Below are positions 23,490 to 34,829 of a stretch of 64,000 nucleotides of DNA, in pieces. The notes beneath the pieces are model-generated. The model worked only from the letters and a program-made list of their open reading frames with translations, was not told where the DNA came from and made no database searches. Position numbers and translations under genes: made by a program. The stretch comes from Apostichopus japonicus (taxonomy: Eukaryota; Echinodermata; Holothuroidea; Aspidochirotida; Stichopodidae): NCBI RefSeq assembly GCF_037975245.1, contig NC_092568.1:40648631-40712630 (forward strand), in the 5' to 3' direction. Position 1 is the stretch's first letter. Each line of letters begins with the position of its first letter.

Positions 23490-24547
23490 CTACCAACAAT
23501 TGTAAGCACAAAGATAACAAAATCATAAGTAGAAAGAAAACAATATTTCAAAAGCTTGAAAATGGTTTTTATATTGACATCGATGAACATCTTTTCCACA
23601 ATAATTTACTACAAGCTTTACGTTGTTTCTGTTTACACCTGAGCGCTACAATTTCTGATTTTTCAGTTAAGCAGAAATACAAACCAATATGCCTGGACAC
23701 GAGTAAGTATTGACGCCATACACAATGTAGGATGATGTGTATTTTCAAGTTTTAGATCAATTTCCATCGCAAAATAGGTCTGATAAACTATTAAGTAACA
23801 TCAATACATGTATAGTTCAAATAAATTGTCTTATGATGTAGGTTGAGTGTTTATGTCACGTCCGACACCAATTGTGTGTTCCAAGGCGGATCACGATGCT
23901 CTTTTCAGTACAGAGTAGTCTTCTCTTTGTGCACGTGCGAAGGAGGGAATACTCCCGTTACGAGCTTAAGAAAACGAGAGAGTATAAAGCAATTCCGGAA
24001 TGTTATCCCTTATCTTCATTTAAGCGCATGTATTTCATGTACGAGGGTCGAAAATACGTCTCTTAAACAATAATTGCTTGCTCTAATAATGTTCAAGAAA
24101 GTCTCTCTTTGATCTTAGTCACTCTTCAATAGCTGTTTCTGATTCACATAAAACATTCCAAACAAGGAAAATAAAAATAAAATATTTTGGGGTCATGGTT
24201 AGAAAAAGCCCCTGTAACTAACCTAACAAGTTAGCGCAAGGGGCGCTTTGAGTTTTTTTTTTCGTTAAAAAGGGTTCACTTTGAATTGAGTGTTATAAGT
24301 AAAGTACTGTAGGATCATCCCGCATGGAACTTTAAGTGCTTCGTAGTGTATTATAGTAAAACCTGAAATCTTAGGTGAAAATAGTAAGCTGAAATGTTTT
24401 TATTACAAGTTTCTCCATTACAGTACAGGATGAATATGTTTGAAGGAACATTGGTGCGGGAAAGAATAGCATGGGTTGAGCCCATTACTCTAATCTAATT
24501 TGAAGTAAAGTGCATTAACCTTTTTCTGCCTTATTCTTCATCCCTAG

Positions 24548-24575
24548 CTTCAACCATGGACGTAATCAGAGAAAT
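24548..24575 (+). CDS. Possible 28-nt first coding exon upstream of the microexon array
   Basis: A long pyrimidine tract and acceptor 'cttattcttcatccctag' precede 28 nt that contain an ATG in good context (caaccATGG), reading MDVIRE plus two bases, followed by donor 'gtgagt'. It is the best small exon upstream of the array on the same strand. If it joined unit 1 directly, the microexons would be read across their triplets, and that frame meets TGA at the unit 42/43 junction. Either another exon intervenes, those units are skipped, or it is unrelated. Confidence 0.3.
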
Positions 24576-25440
24576 GTGAGTTGCAAAAACTTTTCTTGCT
24601 CAATCTTCCAAGTAAAATATTTGCACACCAAGTCCTTGAATACTCTTATTAGGGCTGAATTCGAGTCAAATACATATGTGTCCAAGTTTATGTGGGGTCC
24701 CAAATCAGACCGAATCCGAGACAAGTGCAGAGTCCAGAACACCACAGTCCTAGTCCAACTTCCGCCACAAACTTCCAACACCATAAGTATGTGTTGCTAG
24801 GAGATATCAGAGGTGGTAGTTAAACTGGGTAAGCGGAACTAAAGAAGCCTACATTATTCCCCCTCTGGCTGTGTTGTAGATATTGATCATTCGTAATGAC
24901 GTTTTTGAAGGAACCACCCATGATTTGTGTTGAACTACGATTCACACTTTCAGTTGCTGTCAGGACGTTAGGTTGAAATCATACGAAAACAACTACATGT
25001 TAACACATTCATTATAAAATACCAGTGTTTCGTTCAGTTTCTATGTATTCCTTGCACACATAAGGTACCTTGAATAAATGATACTACCTACATCGTATCA
25101 GACAATAACTTTCTGTCAATGGAAAACAACCTATGTTTCTCAACCATTACGTTTTGTACGAGTCCCATATACTTCGGCGTATATCATTTACTGCTCACCA
25201 TCAACGTTGTACCTCTTGCTCATCCACCTTGATAATCTCAAATTTCACCAAAATGCCGACCATAATCAACTTTACTTGTCATTCAAAAAACCACATCAGT
25301 GCTTCCTCTGTGGTATGCTTTATACACATGAATGCGTCAATGACAAAACACAACGGATGCAATGGCATCAATTTAAAATTGAATGAACTGAATTTAACAG
25401 TAGAGAAGTTAAAGAAAACTGGTTGTTTCAATAATAAAAA
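24576..25440. other. No gene recognised
   Basis: Overlapping open frames on both strands near 24566-24800 look like a dispersed repeat. Those at 25078-25495 overlap each other in two frames and match nothing I know. Confidence 0.4.
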
Positions 25441-25540
25441 AGTTGACAATTTAAAGTCACTCTGTTTATGTTTTTACTGTTTCTTTCTATTATAAAATTA
25501 TACGTTCTTCTCTCCTCTCCATCTGTTCCTTTATCTGCAG

Positions 25541-25543
25541 AAT
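25541..25543 (+). other. Candidate 3-nt microexon 1 (AAT, Asn)
   Basis: Acceptor 'cctttatctgcag', donor 'gtaagt'. The unit is slightly rearranged: 452 bp to the next site. Confidence 0.6.
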
Positions 25544-25992
25544 GTAAGTACTATCATAATAAAGGTTTGTAGAACAGTTTTATTTTCGATTAACACGAAA
25601 AACAGGGAAAAGATTAGGAAAATCAGTTCTTTCACTTATCATTAACTTACATTTTAATGCCACTGTTCTCGTGTGTCAATCAAATATTGTAATTTGCACA
25701 CTATTGGTAATACACAATTTAACAAAAGATATCGTTATCGATTACATGGATTACAATGTCAACGAAGATAGAAAGATTTTTTTCAAATGAATTTGTAACT
25801 CTAACATTAACCATTGATGTTATCAGCTAGTGATGTTATTGGCCAAAAACAGAGGATAAGCTAAGGAAGGTTAGTTGTTTCAATTATCATAAACTGACAT
25901 TTTAAAGCCACTGTTCTCGTGTGTTTACTGTTTTTGCCTTCTCTATTATATGACGATTTGTTCTTTTCATTTACATATTCCTTTCTTGTCAG

Positions 25993-25995
25993 GGG
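25993..25995 (+). other. Candidate 3-nt microexon 2 (GGG, Gly)
   Basis: Acceptor 'cctttcttgtcag', donor 'gtaagt'. Next site 428 bp on. Confidence 0.65.
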
Positions 25996-26420
25996 GTAAG
26001 TCTTTATCATGATTAATGATTGTAGATGCGTATCATAAATTATCCCGCTTTCAAAGAAATAACAGGGAAATCAATTCTTGTTAATTCTTTATTTCATCAA
26101 CAGTGTCAATCAAATATTATAATTTGCACACTATTGGTAATGCACAATTTAACACAAGATATCGTTATCGATTACATGGATAGCAATGTCAATGAAGATA
26201 GAAAGATTGTTTTCAAATGAATTTGTAACTCTAACATTAACCATTGATGTTATCAGCTAGTGAGGTTAAGGGCCAAAAACAGAGGATAAGCTAAGGAAGG
26301 CTAGTTGTTTCAATTATTATAAACTGTCATTTGAAAGTCACTCTGTTTGTGTTTTTTGCTGTTTCTCTATCATAAAATGATTCATTCTTCTCTCCTCACC
26401 ATATGCTCCTTTCTTTGCAG

Positions 26421-26423
26421 GCG
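26421..26423 (+). other. Candidate 3-nt microexon 3 (GCG, Ala)
   Basis: Acceptor 'cctttctttgcag', donor 'gtaagt'. Next site 419 bp on. Confidence 0.65.
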
Positions 26424-26839
26424 GTAAGTACTTATCAGGATTAACTTTTGTAGAACAGTATTAATAGCTACTAACACGAGGAAAAACAATTTCTGTTAAT
26501 TCTTTCATTTCTTTATAAACAATTTGAATGAAACATTTTAATTTGCACAACATTGGTAACGCACGATTAAATACAATAACATTTTTATTGAATATATTAA
26601 GTTCAATGTCAATGAAATAGAATTATTGATTTGAAATGAATTTGTAACTATAATATTTAACCATTAATGATATGAATTAACCAGGTTTAGAACGAGAAAC
26701 AGGGAAAGCTAAGGAAAAATAGTTTTTTCACTTATCATATACTTACATTTTAATGCCACTGTTCTTGTGTGTTTACTGTTTTTGCCTTCTCTATTATATG
26801 ACGATTTTTCTTTTCATTTATATATTCCTTTCTTGTCAG

Positions 26840-26842
26840 GGG
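26840..26842 (+). other. Candidate 3-nt microexon 4 (GGG, Gly)
   Basis: Acceptor 'cctttcttgtcag', donor 'gtaagt'; same subtype as unit 2. Confidence 0.65.
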
Positions 26843-27266
26843 GTAAGTCTTTATCATGATTAATGATTGTAGATTTCGGTCATAACGTATTCCTCTTTCA
26901 AAGAACCACCAGAGAAATCAATTCTTGTTAATTCTTTATTTCATCAGCAGTGTCAATCAAATATTAAAATTTGCACACTATTGGTAATACACAATTTAAT
27001 ACAAGAAATGTTTTCGATTACATGGATAGCAATGTCAATGAAGATAGAACGATTGTTTTCAAATGAATTTGTATCTCTAACATTAACCATTGATGTTTTC
27101 ATCTAGTGAGGTTAAGAGCCAAACACAGAGGATAAGCTACGGAAAACTAGTTGTTTCAATTATCATAAACTGACATTTTAAAGTCTCTCTGTTTGTTATT
27201 TACTGTATCTAACTATTATAAAAAGATTCGTTCTTTTCTTTTCTCCATATGTTCCTTTCTTTGCAG

Positions 27267-27269
27267 GCG
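27267..27269 (+). other. Candidate 3-nt microexon 5 (GCG, Ala), weak donor
   Basis: Acceptor 'cctttctttgcag'; donor changed to 'gttagt', the weakest of block 1. Skipping is plausible. Confidence 0.55.
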
Positions 27270-27688
27270 GTTAGTACTTATCATGATTAACGTTTGTAGA
27301 ACGGTGTTAATATATATTAACACCAGGGAAAATAATTCCTGTTAATTGTTTATTTTCTTTATACACAATTTGAATGAAATATAACAGTTTGCACAACATT
27401 GGTAACGGACGATTTAATACAATAACAGTTTTTTTTCGATTATATTAAGTTCAATGTCAATGAAATAGAATGATTGATTTGAAATGATTTTGTAACTTTC
27501 ATATTTACCCATTAATGATATGAATTAACCAGGTTTAGAACGAGAAACAGGGAAAGCTAAGGAAAAATAGTTTTTTCACTTATCATATACTTACATTTTA
27601 AAGCCACTGTTCTCGTGTGTTTACTGTTTTTGCCTTCTCTATTATATGACGATTTGTTCTTTTCATTTACATATTCCTTTCTTGTCAG

Positions 27689-27691
27689 GGG
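27689..27691 (+). other. Candidate 3-nt microexon 6 (GGG, Gly)
   Basis: Acceptor 'cctttcttgtcag', donor 'gtaagt'. Confidence 0.65.
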
Positions 27692-28116
27692 GTAAGTCTT
27701 TATCATGATTAATGATTGTAGATGCGTATCATAAATTATCCCGCTTTCAAAGAAATAACAGGGAAATCAATTCTTGTTAATTCTTTATTTCATCAACAGT
27801 GTCAATCAAATATTATAATTTGCACACTATTGGTAATGCACAATTTAACACAAGAAATGTTTTCGATTACATGGATATCAATGTCAATGAAGATAGAACG
27901 ATTGTTTTCAAATGAATTTGTATCTCTAACATTAACCATTGATGTTTGCAGCTAGTGAGGTTAAGAGCCAAACAGAGGATAAGCTAAGGAAAAACTAGTT
28001 GTTTCAATTATATAAACAAATGGACAATTTAAAGTCACTCTGTTTGTATTTTTACTTTTTCTCTATTATAAAATGATTCGTTCTTCTCTCCTCTCCATAT
28101 TATCTTTTCTTTGCAG

Positions 28117-28119
28117 GCG
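28117..28119 (+). other. Candidate 3-nt microexon 7 (GCG, Ala)
   Basis: Acceptor 'tcttttctttgcag', donor 'gtaagt'. Confidence 0.65.
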
Positions 28120-28538
28120 GTAAGTACTTATCATGATTAACGTTTGTAGAACAGTATTAATAGCTATTAACACGAGGGGAAGAAATTGTTAATTCTTTCT
28201 TTTCTTTATACACAATTTGAATGAAATATTATATATAATTAGCACAACATTGGTAACGCACGTTTAAATACAATAACATGTTTATCGATTACATGAATGA
28301 CAATGTCAATTGAGTTAGACCGATTGTATTGGAATGAGTTTGTAACTTATATATTTAACCATTGAAGTCAAAAGCTAGTGCGATGATGAGCCAAACACAG
28401 GAAAAATAGCTACGGGAAACTAGTTGTTTCAATTCTTATAAAGTGACATTTTAAAGTCCCTGTGCTTTTGTTTTTATTTTGTCTCTCTATTATATAATGA
28501 TTCGTCCTTTTTCTTTTCATCTGCTCCTTTCTTTGCAG

Positions 28539-28541
28539 TTT
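28539..28541 (+). other. Candidate 3-nt microexon 8 (TTT, Phe)
   Basis: Acceptor 'cctttctttgcag', donor 'gtaagt'. Last unit of block 1; the next site is 7.8 kb away. Confidence 0.65.
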
Positions 28542-28739
28542 GTAAGTACCTATCATAATTAACATATGTAGAGCAATGGTATTATATATAAACATGAGGG
28601 AAATCAATTCCTGTTTGATCTTCATTTTCATACACAACTTGATTGAAATATAATTTTTACAACATTGGTAACGCATAATTTAATACAATTACATGTTTAT
28701 CAATTATAAGAATGTCAATTTCAATAAAGATATAAGACT

Positions 28740-29750
28740 AGTGACGTCGTTGTGGGTATGAATACAATGTCCAGAGAGTTATGTTAGTAATACAAGGCAA
28801 CAATGATCCATTCTTAAAGGTGCTTTCAAGATTCTTCCAATGTGAAATTTTCGACAGTAGGGTGGCAGCAGATATGCGGTTCCCGTGGTCGTACTGTGTT
28901 AGAGGAATTTAAAAAATTGTGCCGTTTTCTGAGCCAGGGATTTGTTATTCAAATAACACATTCTTGAGAATGATTATGAATATAGGCCAATGCCGTTGTT
29001 GTTGTTTGGGACGGTTGGAGTGAGGGAGGAGGGGAGATTGGGATTAGTGATGAGATCGGTGTCAAAAGTCGGAACCCGGTACGTGTCTCCATGGTTCAGT
29101 CGGTCTCCCGGGTTACGTTCATTATGCATTCAACCTAAACCTTACTTGGCCTATACTAAATACTTAATGGTAGTACGCATATTGGCGGCCGGATTAAACT
29201 TTTTAAAGGCCCGTGGCCAAAAATGTTTAGGGGTCCCTATATTTTTCAGTGAGATTTACTGGTACCGGATGTACTCGCAAAAGACATTCAATTTCACACA
29301 GAGGTTATGAAAGAATAACTTAATGTAATTAACAGACATAGGCACAACAACATTTTCCGTTTGTTGGGGTACATTTTCGGCCTTCTACTTTACTACTGAT
29401 ATCTTTTTTGGAAACATATAAGGATTTTTTCGTGGAATTTTTTCGTCTCTTAAATTGGGTATGCACTTCTAGTACTAACTGTAATCACTACAGGAAAATG
29501 AATGCAGCCATGTTCCAAAGTTTGCCGTCCAACAGTTCCTGTATTTATTGTAGTACAAGTAAATCACATTGCTTTGTTGAACGAAACGATCGCACTAACT
29601 ATGAACATAACTTCGTCGAATTAAGAATTGCTTACAGGAGATATTCGTACACATTCGCAATTTTTAATCGTCGTTCGATGCAGATCATTACCGAACGAAT
29701 ATAATTCCCTACTAGTGTGTAATACCTTGTCCATATCTTCAACCTCTCGC
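28740..29750. other. Non-repeat interruption of the array, start; no gene recognised
   Basis: Unit sequence ends near 28738 and unrelated DNA follows. Short open frames at 28990-29310 and 29408-29704 have no recognisable family. Fragments such as 'aaaggcccgtggccaaaaat' look transposon-derived. Confidence 0.4.
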
Positions 29751-29754
29751 TTAG

Positions 29755-31320
29755 TTCAGGAGTAGTATACCTAAAAATTTAAAAATAGCTTAATTCCTGC
29801 CACTATATAAATCAGGTGATGTTACAGATTAGAAAAATTATAGACCTATTTCTCTTTTACCCGTTCTTTCCGAAATCCTTTAAAACATAATTTTTAATCG
29901 AATTTATTCTTATCTTGCCAAATATAATATACTTAGTGATAATCAATATGGATTTCGTCCAAATCATGCAACATTTCTGGCGGATATTGATTTAATCGAC
30001 AAAGTCGCAAATGACTTTAACAATAAACACTTTGGGACTGGAATTTTTTGAATACCGTTAATCGTGACATCCTCTTAAGAAAACTTTCTCATTATGGTAT
30101 TAGAGGGACTGCCTTAAGTTGGTTTTCTAGCTTCCCGAATAATATACAAAAGTTTGTAACTTTTAAGTCTAGCTCTTCCACCATGAATTCAATCACATGT
30201 GGAGTTCCCCAAGGGTCTGTTCTTGGTCCTCTGCTTTTCTCATTTATATTAATGATATTCAGGCAACTTCAACGATTCTGTTTTTTTTATATTATTTGCC
30301 GATGACACTAATATTTTTTTTCAGTCACAAAAATTTACAACAGGGCTCAGCGATTGTCAACCAGGAACTAAAAAAAGTATCTGTTTGGTTTCGGGCTCAT
30401 AAATTATCTTTAAACATTGATAAAACAAACTTTATGCTTTTTCGTCCTTACCAACAAGCGGTATGTGATATAAATATAAAGATTGATAATCAGCTGATTT
30501 GTAAAGTGAGCACTACTAAATTCCTTGGTGTGATAATTGATAATCATATGAATTGGAAGCCACATGTTCAAAAAGTACAAACTTATGTTGCTAGAATTGT
30601 AGGTGTCATGTATAAACTTAATTCATTTATTCCATATAATATTCTACTATGTATAAAACCTTAATATTTCCTCATCTTCATTATTGTGCTATATCCTGGG
30701 CAAAGTCTTCTCCCAATAAAGTAAACTCCCTCTTTATCCTACAAAAAAGGGCTGTTAGAATACTTTGTAATGCATCTTATCGTGATTATATCTCCCATTT
30801 ATTTAGTGAGCTTAAGTTACTGATAATATTTGACATTTATCATTATCAGTTGGGTATTTTTATGTTCAGGTGGCGGGAATGCTTGCTTCCAACAATTTTT
30901 TTTTTCACTCCGACTAAAATATTTCATCACCATAATATCAGACAACAGTCAAATTTATTTCGTGAACATACCCATTCTGTATCTTCACAACTAACTGTTA
31001 GATACACTGGTCCTAGGTTTTTAAATACCCTAGATACCGAGGTCAATAGTTCCAAATCACTTTGACATTTTAAAACACAATTTAAACGGTCTTTATTCAA
31101 TAAGCACGTGTAAAGTTTCTAGTTTCTTTTCCTATGTTTAGGTGTATTTTGGTGGGGGTGGCCTGGCCCCGACAAGGTCTGCTTCTGCCAGGTCTCCCCC
31201 ACTTCACATTATTTCATTTTCGTTTTCATTTTCATTTTCATTTTCATTACAATTACAATTACAATTACAATTACAATTTCAATTTCAATTACAATTACAA
31301 TTACAATTTCAATAAATGGA
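29755..31320 (+). pseudogene. 5'-truncated CR1/L2-group LINE, RT relic
   Basis: Pieces in order: NYRPISLLPVLSEIL near 29840, QYGFRPNHATFLADIDLI near 29950, NTVNRDILLRKLSHYGIRG near 30050, SITCGVPQGSVLGPLLF near 30190, FADDTNIFF near 30296, WFRAHKLSLNIDKTNFMLF near 30390, TKFLGVIIDNHMNWKPHV near 30520, and FPHLHYCAISWAKSS near 30670. Several frameshifts break it. It ends in a GGGGTGGCC-type 3' region and a tail of repeated 'tttcat' then 'tacaat' units (31205-31315), as L2/CR1-type elements often do. It lies in the array's gap. Confidence 0.85.
31205..31315. repeat. Microsatellite-like LINE tail
   Basis: Hexamers of 'ttttca' type shift into 'attaca' type hexamers at the 3' end of the LINE relic. 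The resulting YNYNYN-like open frame is an artefact. Confidence 0.85.
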
Positions 31321-32190
31321 GTAATATCATTCTTTAGACTGGAAAGTTAAATTTCGAAATTATTTTAATGCATGCCCCTCGTGCTTTTGCTAATGTTAGA
31401 CCATTTGACGGATACAAGATGATACGTCCTGGCTAGCCTATTGCGAAATTGCAAAGTGGTCACAATGCATAGAATCGCACGATTCCAAGAGAACGTGTCT
31501 GTGTTTAATTATCGTGATTGCCATATGCCAGGAAACTGCTGCTCTAATAGTGTGTGATTTCTCAAATTCCTGTGGAGGACCCCACCCCATCCCTGTTTCA
31601 CGCTTTTGGTGCTCACAGGCTCGGTTTTCGCATTTCATTTCATACTTTTAGTTAACTATCCCTTCGACAGTTCAACGGATGAAATTTTCTGTTCTAGTTA
31701 GGTATTGGTATATTTCCTATCAGTACGGTTACCATGGTTACAAGTGCTTGGAAATGGGTCATATTGTAAAAGTACCTAAACTGAACGAATTTAGCCCGCG
31801 AAACTCCTCCACCAAACTTGAACTGTGATATTAATCAAGCCGTGTCATTATATATCCCTGTCGTGTGGTTACAACCAATCAGATGTTAGTAGATGCTTTC
31901 CATTAGCTGTGTCGAATTTTTTTGGGACCGTTCCACTAAATTTGACAGGGGAGGGGGGTGGGGTCAACTTTCGAACATACGTGTCCCTTACAACTGTATA
32001 ACTTATTGTTTATAGTACCCATTAACACAGTGATTTGTACGGGAAAAATATCAATTAATAGATTGGTCGACCCGTACTGCGTATCAGTTAATCATCCTAA
32101 AAATTGTAGCCATCATAACATATAACCATCAAAACGTATTGAAGCACAGGTAACTAGTAAAAATGGGGGGGGGGAGATCCAAAAAAGACT
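31320..32190. other. No gene recognised
   Basis: Low-complexity AT-rich sequence with short G tracts near 31945 and 32165. Nothing coding is supported. Confidence 0.4.
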
Positions 32191-32193
32191 ATT

Positions 32194-32565
32194 TAATGAA
32201 GTAGTGAGGTTAACTGCGTTTAATCTGTTCATGTGTGCGAAAACGTTGATACAGCACATGTGTTAATGTAATTTGAGCATGCTCACTGTCCCTTTATATC
32301 CATACGCAAGCCACATAACAAGGTGCAAAACTACTTGGCAAAATCTACAATACCTATGATCGAAGCTGATGGCTTCGATTAATGAAGTAGTCAGGATGCG
32401 TTGTATCTGCTCAAGTTTGCAAATACGTTCATACTAAACGTGTTTTAATGTATTTGAGGCATGCGAACTTTACTGTTATATTCATACGCGAGCCACATAA
32501 GGAGATGCAAAACCATTTGAAAAAATCTGCAATTCCTAAATTCGAAGCCGAGGGCTTCGATTATC
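32194..32565. repeat. Direct tandem duplication, two copies of about 186 bp
   Basis: 'aatgaagtagtgaggttaac' through 'gaagctgatggcttcgatta' is repeated as 'aatgaagtagtcaggatgcg' through 'gaagccgagggcttcgatta'. Copies are about 80% alike, so not recent. Each ends in a small hairpin around 'gaagc..a.ggcttc'. Confidence 0.75.
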
Positions 32566-32579
32566 TAATTGATTCACGT

Positions 32580-32690
32580 ATAGTAATCTTACATTTTAAT
32601 GTCACTGTTTGTGTGTTGATTGTTTCTTCTCAATTATTGACTCACGGACTAGTATGGCCAGTGAGTTATTGTGATCATGAGGCAGGAAAG
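32580..32690 (+). repeat. Probable decayed microexon unit in the array gap
   Basis: 'acattttaatgtcactgttt' followed by 'attgtttcttctcaattatt' matches the pre-acceptor part of array units. 'cagtgagttattgtgatcat' matches the donor side, but the pyrimidine tract, acceptor and triplet between them are lost. It suggests the gap once held array units. Confidence 0.5.
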
Positions 32691-33480
32691 TGCATCAACA
32701 GTCGTAAAATGCTTTCATTCGTTCATTTTCAGCATGATATACTTGAAATCGGTGAAAGGCTTTAGCTTGTAGCGGCATTTGTGAAAAGAGGCGTTTCCCA
32801 CGTTTTGATTGTCATTTGAGGTCAGTGGAGGGCGTTGTTGAGATCCACTAGAACGCTAATCCTCTCTCAATTTAATTCAATTTACCTCAAATTGAGTACG
32901 GTGGATGTTGTGATACTGACGAGTGAAAGGTGTACATGGATTTTAGAAATGATTTTGGAAAGCGTAGTTTCTGGCAATTTTTGTTCCATTGTTTTCAATG
33001 TGGTATAACTTTTAACCTGTACAGTAAAGGAAAACATTTCGTATAAAACTGTATGAAGAAGTGTCTCTTCCATTCATTAAGTTCATATTGCTATATCTGG
33101 TTTTTTATTGCTATGCTGTATTTTCAATGTTGAAGACTTGTAGCAAGTTCAGAATGCTTGGTATTTATATTTCGTCCTGAAAAAACCCAGTTTTTCTGTG
33201 GTTGAATCTACTAACAACAATCTTCACTTTCTCTTCTTCGTACAAGCTGAGTTCTTGCCTTTTTCTTATATCGTATCTTGCCGAAGTTCTGTCTGTGTTC
33301 TGTGGTTGAAGTAACTTCGATATCAAGTTAATTAGGCACGGAACTAATGAATATTATTGAGATTATAGGGTCAAATGTAAAAGAAAAATACATGGCAATA
33401 ACTGCACAACCTTCAAACGGATTGTAGTCAAACTTGGTGTACAGTTATTGGTTAATAGCTGGTAGGTGTAAGCCTATATG
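32690..33480. other. No gene recognised
   Basis: AT-rich sequence without coding signal on either strand. Confidence 0.4.
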
Positions 33481-33860
33481 CTTTGGGACCATGTAGGCCA
33501 AAATAAATTCTTTGGGCCCCAATTTGTTGGGCCCAATATTTTTGGGACCATTTGATCCCATTTTGGGGGGGGAATAAATTGATTATTGAGTCGGTTAGTT
33601 TGAGCGACCTATTTTGGGACCATATACGATCAAATATAATCCGGCCCAATATTTTGCGAGGGCCAAATTTAAAAATTGCAATAACTTTACAACCTGAGAT
33701 TGGATTGCACCGACACTTGGAATACAGTAGCTGGTTTTAAAATGGGACATGTGGGCCTTTAGGGTCCATTTGGGAACCAAATTATAGTTTGGACTTTTTT
33801 GGGTCTAATATTTTGAGCAAACGTTTTTCTGGACCAAATTTTGGATAGTACCATTCGGCT
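33480..33860. repeat. Degenerate short repeats around 'ttttgggaccaaat'
   Basis: Motifs such as 'tttgggaccatttgatccca' and 'gggcccaatatttttgggac' recur roughly every 40-60 bp in changing arrangement. Simple degenerate repeat; the short open frames within it are not credible genes. Confidence 0.6.
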
Positions 33861-34586
33861 CTTGTGTTCACATTACTTTTACTATTGGAATGACTGGTAT
33901 GGTGCTAGGCTATGTGTGTGCATATAAGAGACATTGTCCTATTGTCTCAACTGAAGTTGGTATGATGAAAATATTGTTTGATGACATATATACAACATAT
34001 TAATTTCGTAAGGAACAATAGTTATCACAGAAAGACACAAATACATCCACAGAGTGGTTATCTATTAACCAGTGCCTATAGATATTCTAATTGATGTTAA
34101 AGACAAAAGTATACAAGTGACAAATTAACAAGAATTTGCACAACTATCTCTATTCGGAAATACTCGCAAATCACAAAGAGCACACTCCAAACAACGGGAC
34201 AATTCCTTAAATCAGTCGATGGAGCGACTGCAGCATGGTTGTACTAGTTACGCAAATATAATGGAGTCGAATCTGCTTGAAAAATCAGCAGTTTTAAAGT
34301 AGTTTGAAGTCTCAAACACTGTGTTTCATCCTATCAGGGCAGTTTCTGCGGGAGAATTTACTATTACTATTCTGTCATTTAATACTACTATGTCAAGTTT
34401 ATGCACATATATTCCCTAATTAGCGAGTAATTGCCCGAAGAAGCGTGATTGACACGTTTCTTCTGCAGCCTTTGCTTATTTAAATTTCTAACCGATTTCA
34501 AGTATCCTACTTCATAATTCAAGGAAGTAAGTATATCAAGATACTATTAAGCCCTTGAAGTAGTATCAGTAGACACATAAGGGTAC

Positions 34587-34829
34587 ATGTGTAATCAACC
34601 GCCGCAGTATAGAACCGCACGTACTATATGGGGGAAACAACCACCATATAGGTATGCAGAACACTTTGTGGGCAGACAACATTGGTTGGACGCCATACAG
34701 ACGAAAGTTGCCCACCCACAAAAAAGGAAAGAAAGCAAAGAGCAATGTTATAAGTCTGACGTTAAAAGAATGAGAATCGGAAATGAAATTGTCAGGTGGC
34801 AATCTTTAAAGCCGGGGAAAGGTTTTTAA
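34587..34829 (+). pseudogene. Possible coding relic of a charged repeat-associated family
   Basis: An 80-codon frame (from TTG, no ATG start) contains GRQHWLDAIQTKVAHPQKRK and VKRMRIGNEIVRWQSLKPGK. The Lys/Arg-rich 'RIG....RW..LK...GF' pattern resembles a multicopy family of uncharacterised proteins I associate with marine invertebrate genomes. That resemblance is from memory and unverified. It stops abruptly after GF, so it is a fragment at best. Confidence 0.3.

Larger units (their letters stand above)
25440..28740 (+). repeat. Microexon array, block 1: eight units of about 424 bp
   Basis: Each unit has, in order: a 'gaggttaagagccaaacaga' and 'aactagttgtttcaattat' segment; 'taaagtcactctgtttgt'; a pyrimidine tract ending in an AG acceptor; three variable bases; a donor 'gtaagt' with 'atcatgattaa'; then 'tgtagaacagtat', 'tcctgttaattctttatttt', 'acacaatttgaatgaaatat', 'acaacattggtaacgcac' and 'atggcaatgtcaatgaag'-like boxes. 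Two subtypes alternate: one with acceptor 'cttgtcag' and triplet GGG, one with 'ctttgcag' and GCG. This gives a two-unit (about 847-bp) higher-order repeat. Triplets in order: AAT GGG GCG GGG GCG GGG GCG TTT. The block ends abruptly near 28738. Confidence 0.93.

Noticed and set aside
23843-24073. Two overlapping plus-strand frames, one Cys-containing, as a small secreted protein
   Set aside because: Two different frames are equally open, no signal peptide follows from a real ATG, and splice sites are not convincing.
24566-24800. Open frames on both strands as genes
   Set aside because: They are mutual shadows, with phrases that look like a dispersed repeat; neither has a supported start or splice structure.
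25078-25495. 102- and 120-codon frames just before the array
   Set aside because: They overlap in two frames, have no family resemblance, and run into array sequence.
26026-27955. Duplicate 64- and 77-codon frames starting MRIINYPAFKEITG
   Set aside because: They are the same intronic stretch of two array units, starting just after the donor; the duplication reflects the repeat, not a gene family.
31134-31337. 67-codon frame with repeated Tyr-Asn
   Set aside because: Translation of the LINE's microsatellite-like tail.
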